NCBI GenBank assembly: GCA_017473105.1
Contig: JAFUNE010000008.1
Location: forward strand, 1 to 64,000
Origin: Bacilli bacterium
Lineage (GTDB): Bacteria; Bacillota_I; Bacilli_A; RF39; UBA660
DNA length: 64,000 nucleotides
Reading direction: 5' to 3'
Part shown: piece by piece, positions 9,053-18,802 of the stretch
Numbering within the stretch: position 1 is the stretch's first letter
Layout: each line of letters starts with the position of its first letter
Notes under the pieces: generated by a model
Databases searched by the model: none
Told to the model about the DNA's origin: nothing
The model's input: the letters and a program-made list of their open reading frames with translations, nothing else
Position numbers and translations under genes: made by a program

Positions 9053-10135
9053 TCACATAATCATATTAATTATTTCATTCATAATATATATTTTATCCTC
9101 AGGTATATATAAATAATCACCCTTTTGAACAAGATAAGATTTCAAGATAGCTTTTTCCAAATTAAAAGCTTCAAACACGCTTCTTTGATATTTACGTTCA
9201 AATTCACTAACAGAAATACCCTTTAATTTTCTAAGTCCAAGTATTATCTCATTTTCCATTTCTTCTTGATTTGAAACAAGTAACTCTTCAAGCCTATAAT
9301 TATCTTTCATATATTTATTAAGACTTCTAGTATTTTCATATCTCATGTTATTTACATAACCATGAGCACCTACTCCAAATCCATAATACTCTTCATTATT
9401 CCAATATGTTAAATTATGTTTACTCTCTTTTCCTTCTCTTGCAAAATTACTAACTTCATAATGAATGTAATTTTTCTTTTTTAATTTTTTACAAATATAT
9501 TTATACATTTTAGCATCTAATTCTTCATTTATATTCTTAACTTTCTTATTATATAATGCAGTATTATTTTCAATAATTAAAGAATAAGTACTAATGTGAT
9601 CAACATCAAGTTTTAATAACAAAGAAACATCTTTTCTTAAAACCATCATATCCTCTGTTGGAAGCGCATAAATCAAATCAACATTAATGTTATCAAAACC
9701 AAGTTCCTTACATAATGCAATCTTTTCAAAAACATCTTTTTTATCATGTTTTCTATTTAAAAGTTTTAAATTATATTTATTAAAACTCTCCACTCCTATA
9801 CTAATTCTATTAACTCCATTCTTTTTAAGAACTTCAAGTTTTTCACGAGTAATATCATTAATATTGCACTCAAAAGTAACTTCAGCATTCTTTTCTCTTT
9901 TAATAACACTAAGTATCTTAAATAAATAATTAATATTCTCGACACTCAAACAAGATGGTGTTCCTCCACCAACATAAATAGTCTTAACAGTATCCTCTTC
10001 ATAGTATTCATCTATTTCTCTTTTTAAAGCATCTAAATATGGAGTACTCCAATTATCATAATTTAATACTTTACAAAAATCACAATAAGAACAAATACTA
10101 TTACAAAAAGGAATATGTACATATACACTTCTCAT
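9053..10135 (-). CDS. hemW: HemW-like radical SAM protein
   Basis: HemW is a radical SAM protein related to oxygen-independent coproporphyrinogen oxidase and is thought to insert heme into target proteins. The 360-residue protein starts VYVHIPFCNSICSYCDFC, with the CxxxCxxC cluster motif at residues 11-18, followed by IYVGGGTPS for SAM binding and the conserved ISIGVESF, NVDLIYALP and YEVSNFA segments. It is close to the usual length (about 370-380). No other heme gene is seen nearby, so the heme-related role rests on the family. It starts with AGAGGTAATAAT before the ATG and is followed by the ABC exporter pair in the same direction. Confidence 0.88.
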   Translation of the reverse strand: MRSVYVHIPFCNSICSYCDFCKVLNYDNWSTPYLDALKREIDEYYEEDTVKTIYVGGGTPSCLSVENINYLFKILSVIKREKNAEVTFECNINDITREKLEVLKKNGVNRISIGVESFNKYNLKLLNRKHDKKDVFEKIALCKELGFDNINVDLIYALPTEDMMVLRKDVSLLLKLDVDHISTYSLIIENNTALYNKKVKNINEELDAKMYKYICKKLKKKNYIHYEVSNFAREGKESKHNLTYWNNEEYYGFGVGAHGYVNNMRYENTRSLNKYMKDNYRLEELLVSNQEEMENEIILGLRKLKGISVSEFERKYQRSVFEAFNLEKAILKSYLVQKGDYLYIPEDKIYIMNEIINMIM

Positions 10136-10191
10136 ATTATTACCTCTATAACATTATACTAATTTTATACACTTTTTTCAATTATCATAAC

Positions 10192-10220
10192 AAAAAAAAG
10201 ATTAGATAAACTAATCTTTT
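10192..10220 (-). terminator. Terminator after the M13 peptidase operon
   Basis: A 10-bp stem AAAAGATTAG/CTAATCTTTT is followed on the minus strand by eight T. It lies directly after the peptidase stop codon and before the hemW promoter region. Confidence 0.8.
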
Positions 10221-10221
10221 A

Positions 10222-12141
10222 TTACCATATCTTTACTCTATCTTCTTTACTTACATACATCGGATTATTTTCAGATATATTATATACTTCATAAAATAAA
10301 TCAGTAGAAGCTAAAGTTGCATTTACACGATATTTATTTGGAGAATGTGTATCAACTAAAAGTAACATTTTAGTATACTCATCTCTAGATTTTTGAGCCC
10401 ATAAATACGCAAAGTTTTTATACATAGATCTAATCTCATCATTACTTGCTTTTTTACTTTCTGCTATATTACTTATACAAAGAACAGCTCCCAAATCAGC
10501 TATATTTTCAGATAAAGTTAAATTACCATCAATATAGTTTCCAGAAATAACTTCATACTTGTTATAGTATTCTACTACTTCTTCTTGAAGTTTTTTATAT
10601 TCTTTTCTATCCTCATCACTCCACCAATTAACTAGATTTCCATGTTTATCAAATTTAGAACCATTTGCATCAAATGCATGAGTAACTTCATGAGCAATAA
10701 CCATACCTATAGAACCCAAATTCTCGTAATATGTTTTATCAAAATCAACAAAGTTAATTGATGCAGCAGGAAAATTAATAGAATTATCTTGAGGATTATA
10801 ATAAGCATTAACTGTTATCTGATTCATTAAAGGAACCTTATTATTACTTTGAAGTCTTAGTAATTCATAATCAGTTTGAATCTTATATGCAGAAATGATA
10901 TTTTCTATAAGACTTTTATTACTACTAAATTTATAATCTAAAGAATATTTAGGATAATTATCTGCTAATCCAATATTAACATTAATATTCTTAAGTTTAT
11001 CAATTGCTTTTTCTTTAGTAGAAGATTCAAGCCAATCTATTTCAGAAATATTTGTTTCATAATATTTTAAAATATCATCAATCATACTTTCTATATATTC
11101 TTTTGCTTCATTTGTTAAATATTTATCACTATATAATTTATCTATATCATACTGAAATAACTTTAAAACAGTATTTTCAGCAACATATTCAGGATCAAAT
11201 TCCATCACAATACCAAGTTGTTCATTTTCTAATTGATCTGCTATTTTAGCATAATTTTCTCCTAAATAAGGACTATATGTTTGAAGTATTTTTAATTTAA
11301 CACTTTCCTTTAATACATCCAAATTTTCATCAGTTAACGAATCATTAATTGCTTGATAATTATTTTTATCAACAATGCTTAATTTAATATCATTATCAAT
11401 AAATTCAAAATAATGAGATGGAAGTTTATCATAAATATTCATATACTCATCTTTAGTAATAATATTATACATATTTTCTACATCAATTAAATCACTTGAT
11501 AATTTAGAAACACTAGCAATACTTGTATAATAATCCGTAACTTTTTTTGATACTTCTCTTGCTTTTGTTTTATCATACCCATATTCTTTTAATATCTTAA
11601 TACCATATTGTTTTATAACAGCTCTTTGAGATAAATAATCATCATCCACATAATAATCACTTGAAGCACCAAAATCAAATGTTACAGGTGATAAATATAA
11701 AATATTTTTTGAAGTATCTTTAAAATCACTCATAACAGACATTAAAGAAAATATAGGCACATATAATTCTTCTTCAACAATAATCGAATTATTTATAAAC
11801 TCATTTATATTTTTAGAAGAATCAATTAAATTAATATATTTTTTTAAATATGAAAGACCATTTTTATTTCTTTCTTCCATATTCATTAATTGATTATATA
11901 AAATATTAACATTAGTATTATCTTTAATAACATCATCAAGTATTAAATCAATTTGATCATCAACATCCTCTTGAATTTCATCAAAAGTACTCATTGAATA
12001 CTCATCATCCTCTAAAACATAACTATCTATTATATCTTCATTAATATAAGTATAATAATCAACACTTATCTCATCCTTATTAGCACATCCAGCGAATAAT
12101 AAGACTAAAAAAATTAATAAATACTTTCTTAATCTTTTCAT
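10222..12141 (-). CDS. M13-family zinc metallopeptidase, predicted lipoprotein
   Basis: This is a neprilysin/PepO-type endopeptidase of 639 residues. It begins with a short charged region, a hydrophobic segment and a lipobox (LLFAGC near residue 20), so it should be a membrane-anchored lipoprotein outside the cell. The zinc site is VIAHEVTHAFD, and ENIADLGAV supplies the second glutamate and the aspartate. The NAYYNP segment and the C-terminal tryptophan are also typical of M13. The start is placed at ATG 12141, since the longer TTG reading runs into the permease gene; the permease stop is 1 nt away. Coupling to an ABC-2 transporter suggests processing of an exported peptide or envelope maintenance. 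Confidence 0.9.
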   Translation of the reverse strand: MKRLRKYLLIFLVLLFAGCANKDEISVDYYTYINEDIIDSYVLEDDEYSMSTFDEIQEDVDDQIDLILDDVIKDNTNVNILYNQLMNMEERNKNGLSYLKKYINLIDSSKNINEFINNSIIVEEELYVPIFSLMSVMSDFKDTSKNILYLSPVTFDFGASSDYYVDDDYLSQRAVIKQYGIKILKEYGYDKTKAREVSKKVTDYYTSIASVSKLSSDLIDVENMYNIITKDEYMNIYDKLPSHYFEFIDNDIKLSIVDKNNYQAINDSLTDENLDVLKESVKLKILQTYSPYLGENYAKIADQLENEQLGIVMEFDPEYVAENTVLKLFQYDIDKLYSDKYLTNEAKEYIESMIDDILKYYETNISEIDWLESSTKEKAIDKLKNINVNIGLADNYPKYSLDYKFSSNKSLIENIISAYKIQTDYELLRLQSNNKVPLMNQITVNAYYNPQDNSINFPAASINFVDFDKTYYENLGSIGMVIAHEVTHAFDANGSKFDKHGNLVNWWSDEDRKEYKKLQEEVVEYYNKYEVISGNYIDGNLTLSENIADLGAVLCISNIAESKKASNDEIRSMYKNFAYLWAQKSRDEYTKMLLLVDTHSPNKYRVNATLASTDLFYEVYNISENNPMYVSKEDRVKIW

Positions 12142-12142
12142 A

Positions 12143-13306
12143 TTAAGCACCAAATAAAACTTTCTCAGATTTGAATTTTTTAATAACTACATATAATAAA
12201 ATAACCACATAAATAATTGAAGAAACAATACATATTAAAATATATAAAATATTAATATTACCTTCACATAAATCCATAAGTAATGAAGTATGTCCTACTA
12301 TAGGTACCATATAAAATACTTTAGTTATTTCCACTTTCAACATTGAAAATAAAAATGGAAGCAATGGTAACATATTTAATAATTGTGCTGAAGATTGAGC
12401 TTCTTTAAAACTCTTAGCAGAAGAAGTTAAGAATATTGCAAGAGCAGCTATTAATAAAGATGCAATAAAGCAAATAATAACTTCTAACGATACAATACCA
12501 AAAGTAATAGAAACTGCTTTATATCCATCAAAAACCATAGAACCAAGTCCAATACTAGTAAATGTAACAATTAATCCGATTATTGAAGCAATAAATCCAA
12601 TTATCGCAGTCGATAAAAATTTACCCATAAGTAACTCTGTTTTAGAAATTGGTAAAGTTATAATTGTTTCAAGTGTACCATTTTCCTTCTCAGCAGCAAT
12701 AGCAGAAGTTGCCATACTAACCGCAGCCATTGCAATAGATATAATTATATATGTAGTCGCCATATCAACAACCATACCACTTAAAAAAGCATCCTCATCT
12801 AGTTCATCCCCTTCGGTAGTTTTAATTTCAAATTTAATACTACCATAAGCCACTTCAGGATCTATATCCTCTCCTTTGATATACATATCACCCAAATATT
12901 TATTATATGTATCTAAATATTGAGCAACATAATTAGCAGACATAGATTCCATTATATCTTCGTTTGAATATATAGTATATAAATCTTTTTCTTCATCATA
13001 ATAAACATATGTTTCTATTTCACCACTATCATATGCTTCTTTCATTTTATCAATTGTATCATAATGATAAGGAACTAAATCAAGATCAGATATAATTGAT
13101 TTTTGAGTACTATCAAGTTCATAATTAATACCCATATTATATTTAGTATCCTCTCCGCCCATCATAATATCTTCCATCATTCCAAATAAAACAACGAAAA
13201 ATACAATAATAAAAGGATAAGCAAAAATCATTAAAATTGTTTTTTTATCTCTAAAAACTGTTCTTAATTCTTTTTTTAGAGTAATCATAACATTATTCTT
13301 CTTCAT
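12143..13306 (-). CDS. ABC-2 type permease (NatB/YhaP-like)
   Basis: This is the 387-residue membrane subunit of an ABC-2 exporter. It has an N-terminal helix (about 22-45), a large extracytoplasmic domain (about 50-180), then five further hydrophobic helices (about 185-380), the layout of the NatB/YhaP branch. The start is placed at ATG 13306 because GGGAGGA sits five bases before it, giving a 14-bp overlap with the ATPase gene. The partner ATPase is upstream and an M13 lipoprotein peptidase follows. The substrate is not evident. Confidence 0.88.
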   Translation of the reverse strand: MKKNNVMITLKKELRTVFRDKKTILMIFAYPFIIVFFVVLFGMMEDIMMGGEDTKYNMGINYELDSTQKSIISDLDLVPYHYDTIDKMKEAYDSGEIETYVYYDEEKDLYTIYSNEDIMESMSANYVAQYLDTYNKYLGDMYIKGEDIDPEVAYGSIKFEIKTTEGDELDEDAFLSGMVVDMATTYIIISIAMAAVSMATSAIAAEKENGTLETIITLPISKTELLMGKFLSTAIIGFIASIIGLIVTFTSIGLGSMVFDGYKAVSITFGIVSLEVIICFIASLLIAALAIFLTSSAKSFKEAQSSAQLLNMLPLLPFLFSMLKVEITKVFYMVPIVGHTSLLMDLCEGNINILYILICIVSSIIYVVILLYVVIKKFKSEKVLFGA

Positions 13307-14054
13307 TAGTTCCTCCCTCAATTAATGCAAAAAAACTGTCTCTTAAATTCGTTGTTTTTGTTTTCTCTTTAATTTCATCAGGAGAACCAATAGTAATTAC
13401 TTTACCTTTATTAATCATAACAATTTTATCACAAATATTTTCTGCTTCTTCCATATAATGTGTTGAATATAAAATACACTTACCATTATTTTTTTCTTCT
13501 TTAACAAAATCAATTATTACTTTACTTGATATTACATCAAGACCACTTGTAGGTTCATCAAAAATATAATATTTTGGGTCATGAACCAAACATCTAGAAA
13601 TACCAGTACGTTGATATTGTCCAGTAGACAAATTTTCTATTCTTTGATGTTTAAATAATTCCATATCAAATCGCTTAACAATATTATCAATTCTTTTCTC
13701 TAACTCTTTTTCATTAATACCATAATACTCACCAAACATTTTAAGAAGTTCATATGGTGAAATATCTTTATAAAGTTTAGTATTTCCAGTCAAAAAAGCA
13801 ATTTTCTTTTTAATTTTTTCATCATTCTCTTTATGATGATCACCATCTATTAATATTTCACCACTCGTAGGTGTCATTAAACCAGCAATCATTCTAAGTA
13901 ATGTTGTTTTTCCAGCACCATTTGGTCCTAAAATACCAACAACCTCTCCAGGTTTAGCAGTAAACGAAATATTATCGTCCGCAAAAAAAGATATAGTTTC
14001 TTTTTTATTTACTTTTTTCTTAAATTCTTTTGAAACTGATTTTACCTCTATCAT
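13293..14054 (-). CDS. ABC-2 type exporter ATPase (NatA-like)
   Basis: This 253-residue ATPase drives the adjacent permease. It has Walker A GPNGAGKTT (near residue 45), a Q-loop region, signature LSTGQYQR (a variant of LSGGQ, common in the NatA branch), Walker B YYIFDEPTSGLD and the switch histidine in YSTHYMEEA. The predicted start is ATG 14054, preceded by GGAGAG; the longer frame upstream encodes a hydrophobic tail that is not family-like. A TATAAT about 20 bp upstream and the terminator of the sigma operon just beyond suggest that this operon has its own promoter. Confidence 0.92.
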   Translation of the reverse strand: MIEVKSVSKEFKKKVNKKETISFFADDNISFTAKPGEVVGILGPNGAGKTTLLRMIAGLMTPTSGEILIDGDHHKENDEKIKKKIAFLTGNTKLYKDISPYELLKMFGEYYGINEKELEKRIDNIVKRFDMELFKHQRIENLSTGQYQRTGISRCLVHDPKYYIFDEPTSGLDVISSKVIIDFVKEEKNNGKCILYSTHYMEEAENICDKIVMINKGKVITIGSPDEIKEKTKTTNLRDSFFALIEGGTNEEE

Positions 14055-14096
14055 ATCTACTCTCCATTCTATTATATTGTAACATATAATAAAGCA

Positions 14097-14121
14097 AAAA
14101 AAAATCACATTAACTGTGATC
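14097..14121 (-). terminator. Terminator of the sigma-factor operon
   Basis: A 6-bp stem ATCACA/TGTGAT with a 5-nt loop is followed by a long T-run on the minus strand. It directly follows the TGA stop of the last sigma gene and separates it from the ABC-2 operon. Confidence 0.78.
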
Positions 14122-15331
14122 ATTTTTTTAAAATTCCAAATCTCATTTCAAAACCTGCATACTCTTTAATACGAGGATCAAATCTTAATTTTCTTATTGC
14201 AGCTTTTTCAATTTGTCTAATTCTCTCTCTTGAAACCTTAATAATTTTAGATATCTCATCATAATTATAAGCTTTTCCATAAAATCCATATCTATACTTT
14301 AATATCTCTCTTTCTCTATCATTTATATAAGGACAATTTATGAATAAATCATAAAATCCTTCATAAAAATAATTATCAATTTCTTTATCTATTTGAAAAT
14401 ATTCATCTTCAATAAAATCACCAAAAGTTGCATCATTATCTTCACTATTTTGAAGAGGAGTCGATAAAGAAACAATTGAATTCATATATCTAAGAGCAGT
14501 TTGTAAATTATCTTTATTAATATTTAATAAACTACACAACTCTTCTTCACTAGGTGTTTTACCATTATTATCTTTCATATATTGTTCTGTTACTTTTTTT
14601 ATTTTTATAATATTATCATGCACTTCAACAGGTACTTTTATACTTCTAGAATTATTAGCAATTTCTCTTTGAACACCTTGTTTTGCCCACCAAGTAGCAT
14701 ATGTAGAAAATTTACATCCTTTGCTAGCATCAAACTTTCTAGCAGCAGACATAATACCTTCATTAGCCCCTTGAATCAAATCAGTAAAATCTACACCTTG
14801 TCCTCTATACTTTTTAGCAATTGAAACACCTAAACGTAAATTATGTTCAACAAGTTTACTACGACCTTCTTCACCCATATTAGCAAGTTCTATTTCTTCT
14901 TCTCTTGTTAAAAGTTTAAACTGACCAATTTCATTTAAATAAACCTTTAATAAATCAAGGTCACTTCCCTTTTCATCATATAAAGCATCTATATCATTTT
15001 CTTGTTCATAGCCATTTCGAACACAATATAAATCTACTAAATTAATTAAATTAGAAAATCTACTAACACGAGTTAACGCTTGAGCCAAATACATTGAATA
15101 TAAAGAATTTCTTAATTTTTCACATTTATCAAGTAATCTTTCACTTTCAAGTTCTCCAATCATAATATTATTTTTATTTAAAAACTCACTTAATTTAACA
15201 AAATTTTCACTAACTTTTTTAGAATCAGTATCAACAACAAATTGTTTTTCAATAAAACTAACAACATTATTTATATCTTCTTCACTAGATAAAAAATGTA
15301 AATCTTCTTCATTATAATTAACTTCTTGCAT
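14120..15331 (-). CDS. Sigma-70 family factor, divergent paralogue
   Basis: This is the last of four tandem sigma-factor genes (403 residues). It has the lineage N-terminal module shared by three of them (about 1-115), then regions 1.2/2 with DLLKVYLNEIGQFKLL and RKFDASKGCKFSTYATWWAKQ, region 3, and region 4.2 ending SRERIRQIEKAAIRKLR. Region 2.4 reads WWAKQGVQRE where housekeeping sigma has WWIRQAITRS, so the position equivalent to E. coli T440, which helps read base -12, is Gln. Promoter preference may therefore differ. ATG 15331 is preceded by AAAGGAGATAAT, 18 bp after the previous gene. Confidence 0.88.
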   Translation of the reverse strand: MQEVNYNEEDLHFLSSEEDINNVVSFIEKQFVVDTDSKKVSENFVKLSEFLNKNNIMIGELESERLLDKCEKLRNSLYSMYLAQALTRVSRFSNLINLVDLYCVRNGYEQENDIDALYDEKGSDLDLLKVYLNEIGQFKLLTREEEIELANMGEEGRSKLVEHNLRLGVSIAKKYRGQGVDFTDLIQGANEGIMSAARKFDASKGCKFSTYATWWAKQGVQREIANNSRSIKVPVEVHDNIIKIKKVTEQYMKDNNGKTPSEEELCSLLNINKDNLQTALRYMNSIVSLSTPLQNSEDNDATFGDFIEDEYFQIDKEIDNYFYEGFYDLFINCPYINDREREILKYRYGFYGKAYNYDEISKIIKVSRERIRQIEKAAIRKLRFDPRIKEYAGFEMRFGILKK

Positions 15332-15348
15332 ATTATCTCCTTTCAATA

Positions 15349-16629
15349 TTATCTTCTATATCCTCCAAAATATATACCATCATCATATACGTCATTATAC
15401 CCATATAACATCTTTCTTGCATGGGCAACTTCAGCATCACACATAACATCAAATTTCGGATCAAAACTTCCAATAACAATATCTTTTTGTAATTTTCTAA
15501 GTGCTTGTAATTCAATTTGTCTAATTCTCTCACGAGTAACACCATACATGGCACCTATTTCTTCTAAAGTATATTTTTTATTATTATAAAATCCATTTCT
15601 TAACATCAAAATCTTTTTATCACGTTCACTAATTCTAGTAGTACTCATAAATTTAGACATAAAATCACGAATTATCATATCATCCATAGTATTATCAAAA
15701 TTAAGACGTTCATCTTCAATTAATTCACCAAGTTCTGTATCTGCACCATCTTCTCCTGCACCAATAGGAGCAGATAAAGATACTGTAATATCCATACATT
15801 TTTTAGCAAGTTCTATTTTTTCAACTGATAAATCTAACATCTTAGCAAGTTCTTCATTATTTGGATCATATCCACCATTTTGCATTTTATAAAGATTAAT
15901 TGCTTTTTTCATTCTAATAATATTTTCATGAATATGAACTGGTATTCTAATTGTTCTACTTCTATCAGCAATTCCTCTAGTTATACATTGTTTAACCCAA
16001 TATGTAGCATATGTAGAAAATTTACACCCTTTATTAGAAGCAAATTTTTTAGAAGCAACAACTAATCCTTCATTACCAAATTGAATTAAATCACCTAAAG
16101 GAAGACCATTACCTCTATATGTCTTAGCTATGGAAACAACAAGTTTTAAATTATGTTCACATAATTTACGTCTACCTTCTTCTCCTTGACTAATTAATTC
16201 TAATTCTTCTTCCTTTGTTAAAATAGAATAATCGCCAATCTCATTTAAATATAATTTAATTAAATCTATATCATTGCCATCACGACTATCACCATACATT
16301 TTATGATCAATATCTTTTTCAAGCTCATTTCCAGTTCTAATTGAATATAGTTGAACTAAATTAACAAGTTCTGGATATTTATTAACTCTTAATAATGTTT
16401 CAGCTAAATATAAAGTATAAAAAGTTTCATTTATCTTTTTAGATGAATCTAAAATCTTTTCACATTCTATAGCACCAAGTCTAATATTATTTTTCTTTAA
16501 AAAATTAGCTAAATTTGTAATATTATCAAATTGTCTATCTGAATTTTTACTTGTATTAAAAGACTTATCAATATAACTTATAACTTTATTTAATTCTTCT
16601 TCAGTACAAACTAATTCTAAATCATTCAT
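15349..16629 (-). CDS. Sigma-70 family factor, closest to housekeeping type
   Basis: This 426-residue sigma factor has the shared N-terminal module, then DLIKLYLNEIGDYSILTKEEE, the 2.3/2.4 region KFSTYATYWVKQCITRGIAD, TIRIPVHIHENI (3.0), and region 4.2 EEIGAMYGVTRERIRQIE. Of the three long paralogues it alone keeps both -12-reading residues of housekeeping sigma (Q in KQCIT and the following T). Its C terminus carries an extra tail of about 40 residues rich in D, Y and G. AAGGGGTTTTGAA precedes the ATG. Whether it is the primary sigma or one of several cannot be decided from this window. Confidence 0.88.
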   Translation of the reverse strand: MNDLELVCTEEELNKVISYIDKSFNTSKNSDRQFDNITNLANFLKKNNIRLGAIECEKILDSSKKINETFYTLYLAETLLRVNKYPELVNLVQLYSIRTGNELEKDIDHKMYGDSRDGNDIDLIKLYLNEIGDYSILTKEEELELISQGEEGRRKLCEHNLKLVVSIAKTYRGNGLPLGDLIQFGNEGLVVASKKFASNKGCKFSTYATYWVKQCITRGIADRSRTIRIPVHIHENIIRMKKAINLYKMQNGGYDPNNEELAKMLDLSVEKIELAKKCMDITVSLSAPIGAGEDGADTELGELIEDERLNFDNTMDDMIIRDFMSKFMSTTRISERDKKILMLRNGFYNNKKYTLEEIGAMYGVTRERIRQIELQALRKLQKDIVIGSFDPKFDVMCDAEVAHARKMLYGYNDVYDDGIYFGGYRR

Positions 16630-16676
16630 TTCAAAACCCCTTTTCCTTAAAAAAGTTCAAATAAGAAGTATTAAAT

Positions 16677-17954
16677 TTATAATACCATCTTTAAATTTGA
16701 ACTTCCTTTACTTTTTCTTTTTAATCTTAAATCATATTCTTTATCTATTTTTTTAGGATCAAATCTCCTAAGATAAATATCTCTTCTAACTTTTGTTAAA
16801 GCTTTCTTTTGAATTTGTCTAATTCTCTCACGAGTAACACCAAACATTTGACCTACTTCTTCAAGAGTATACTCTTTACCATCATAAAAACCAAATCTAT
16901 ATTTTAAAATTTCTTTTTCCTTAGGAGTAATATATCCAGATAATTCAAATGCTTCGAAGAATTCTTCTAAATATAATTTATGAGCATTATTTTCTAATGA
17001 ACTATTTGTATCCTCTATCATATCACCTAAAAAAGTATCATTAACTTCATCACCAGAACCACCTATAGGAGTTGAAAGAGACACTGTTAAATCCATATTA
17101 TTTCTAGCTATTACAACTTTATCAACAGGTATTCCTGACATTTCAGAAATTTTTTCATCACTAGGAAATTCTCCATTGTTTTCTACTGTATAAACAGAAA
17201 TTGCTTTTTTTACTTTAATTATATTTTCATGTAAATGAACAGGTATTCTAATCGTTCTACTTGCATCAGCTATACCTCTTTTCATATTTTGTTTAATCCA
17301 CCAAGTTGCATATGTAGAAAATCTACATCCTTTATTAACATCAAATTTTCTAGCAGCGATTATTAATCCTTCATTACCATATTGAATCAAATCACTAAGT
17401 GGAACACCAAGTCCTTTTAAAGTTTTAGCAATTGAAATAACAAGTCTTAAATTATGCTCTACTAATTTATTACTACCTTTTTCACCTTGAGATGCTAATA
17501 TTTTCTCTTCTTCAGCACTTAATAATTTAAATTCACCAACCTCAGCCAAATAAACTCTAAATAAATCTAAATCCTTACTTTCATAACTATGTTCATATAA
17601 ATCAACATCAACATCACGTGTTTGTTCAACATTATTCTCTGCACAATATATTTGAAATAAAGTAATTAAATTAGAATAATTATTAATTCTAACTAAAATA
17701 CCTGCCAAATATAATGCATGTAATGTATTAGACAATTTTTTTGATCTATTTAATAACTTTTCACATTCTAATTCTTCTATAAATAACGAATTTTTATTTA
17801 GAAAGTTTGATAGCTTAACCATATTTGACATTTGATTATTTGAGTTTGGAGTATTATCAAATGTTTTTTCAATATACTCAACAATCAAATTAACATCGTC
17901 ATCTGATATTTTCTCAACTAAATCAGTTTTAATAAATTCACTTTCTATTATCAT
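16677..17954 (-). CDS. Sigma-70 family factor, paralogue with altered -10 reading residue
   Basis: This 425-residue sigma factor has the same layout as its neighbours: N-terminal module (about 1-125), DLFRVYLAEVGEFKLLSAEEE, region 2 with CRFSTYATWWIKQNMKRGIAD, TIRIPVHLHENI, and region 4.2 EEVGQMFGVTRERIRQIQKKAL. The position of housekeeping T440 is Lys (KQNMK). The start is set at ATG 17954, preceded by AAGGGGGATAAT; the longer frame upstream lacks a ribosome binding site. It is the second gene of the array, 59 bp after the short sigma gene. Confidence 0.88.
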   Translation of the reverse strand: MIIESEFIKTDLVEKISDDDVNLIVEYIEKTFDNTPNSNNQMSNMVKLSNFLNKNSLFIEELECEKLLNRSKKLSNTLHALYLAGILVRINNYSNLITLFQIYCAENNVEQTRDVDVDLYEHSYESKDLDLFRVYLAEVGEFKLLSAEEEKILASQGEKGSNKLVEHNLRLVISIAKTLKGLGVPLSDLIQYGNEGLIIAARKFDVNKGCRFSTYATWWIKQNMKRGIADASRTIRIPVHLHENIIKVKKAISVYTVENNGEFPSDEKISEMSGIPVDKVVIARNNMDLTVSLSTPIGGSGDEVNDTFLGDMIEDTNSSLENNAHKLYLEEFFEAFELSGYITPKEKEILKYRFGFYDGKEYTLEEVGQMFGVTRERIRQIQKKALTKVRRDIYLRRFDPKKIDKEYDLRLKRKSKGSSNLKMVL

Positions 17955-18013
17955 ATTATTATCCCCCTTAAAGTCGCGTAAATTATACCACAAATTAACC
18001 AAAAAGTCAAATT

Positions 18014-18721
18014 TTACGCTTTTAATTTCTTTAAATCACTTTCTTTTAAACTAAAATCTTCAATATCCACTATACCTATAGATAATAAAAATTTTCTAAA
18101 TTTAAGTAAAGCTTCCATATGTGTCATTGAAACCCTTTGATGACTTATATTTAAAATCTCAGCAATTTCAACAAAAGTATACGCTTTACCATAAAAACCA
18201 TATCTCATTTTTAATATTTCTTTTTCTTTATTTGTTAAATATGTATTTCTAAAAAACTTATATATTATATTGTCATCATCTAAATTATGAACAACTTCAG
18301 TTTCTAAACTTTCAACATCAACAAAATCACAATCACTAGGAGAAATATCTTTCTTTAAAAAATGTGAACATTCCTTAACTCTTTCAATTGATAATCCTGT
18401 ATATTTGCATATTTCATCGAATGTTTTACATCCTGCTTTCTTAGCTTTTAATATTTTAAATATATCTATATAATAAGACGTTGAAGTAAAATGAATACAA
18501 TTTGCTTTCACAATAGCTTCATTTATATAAAAATGAATATAAATACTAATATAATCTCTAAATTTTTGTGTATTTTTATAATTATTAATTGCTCTAATTA
18601 CAGCTTCACAAGATATTTGAACTAAATCATCATAGGAAACACCAAATCCAAGATATTTTAAAACATTTTTCTTAATAAATTCCAAATTTTCTAATATAAC
18701 CTCTTCATTTCTTTTTTCCAT
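18014..18721 (-). CDS. Short sigma-70 family factor (no region 1 module)
   Basis: This is the first gene of the array (235 residues). It lacks the N-terminal module and regions 1.2 and much of 2.4 are poorly conserved. It keeps region 2-like LGFGVSYDDLVQISCEAVIRAI, a region 3-like TFDEICKYTGLSIERVKEC, and a clear region 4 (LTNKEKEILKMRYGFYG, then FVEIAEILNISHQRVS). It resembles alternative sigma factors of the group 3 type. GGGG precedes ATG 18721; an ATG four codons upstream is possible but has no ribosome binding site. A consensus promoter lies just upstream and would serve the whole array. Confidence 0.8.
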   Translation of the reverse strand: MEKRNEEVILENLEFIKKNVLKYLGFGVSYDDLVQISCEAVIRAINNYKNTQKFRDYISIYIHFYINEAIVKANCIHFTSTSYYIDIFKILKAKKAGCKTFDEICKYTGLSIERVKECSHFLKKDISPSDCDFVDVESLETEVVHNLDDDNIIYKFFRNTYLTNKEKEILKMRYGFYGKAYTFVEIAEILNISHQRVSMTHMEALLKFRKFLLSIGIVDIEDFSLKESDLKKLKA

Positions 18722-18745
18722 ATTTAACCCCATAAATTGAGCCAT

Positions 18746-18774
18746 ATTATACAATAAAATGTTCGTTTTGTCAA
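18746..18774 (-). promoter_or_regulatory. Consensus SigA-type promoter of the sigma-factor operon
   Basis: On the minus strand TTGACA (18769-18774), a 17-bp spacer and TATAAT (18746-18751) match the consensus perfectly. The first gene of the array starts 25 bp downstream. Confidence 0.88.
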
Positions 18775-18779
18775 ATAAA

Positions 18780-18802
18780 CAAAAAAGAAGCATAACGCTT
18801 CT
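18780..18802 (-). terminator. Terminator after the small membrane protein gene
   Basis: The stem AGAAGC/GCTTCT with a 5-nt loop is followed by TTTTTTG on the minus strand and overlaps the TAG stop of the 120-residue protein. Confidence 0.75.

Noticed and set aside
14120..14122. Mycoplasma-type code (TGA as tryptophan)
   Set aside because: The last sigma gene and the nuclease gene end at TGA right before terminators or gene boundaries, and conserved tryptophans are TGG.
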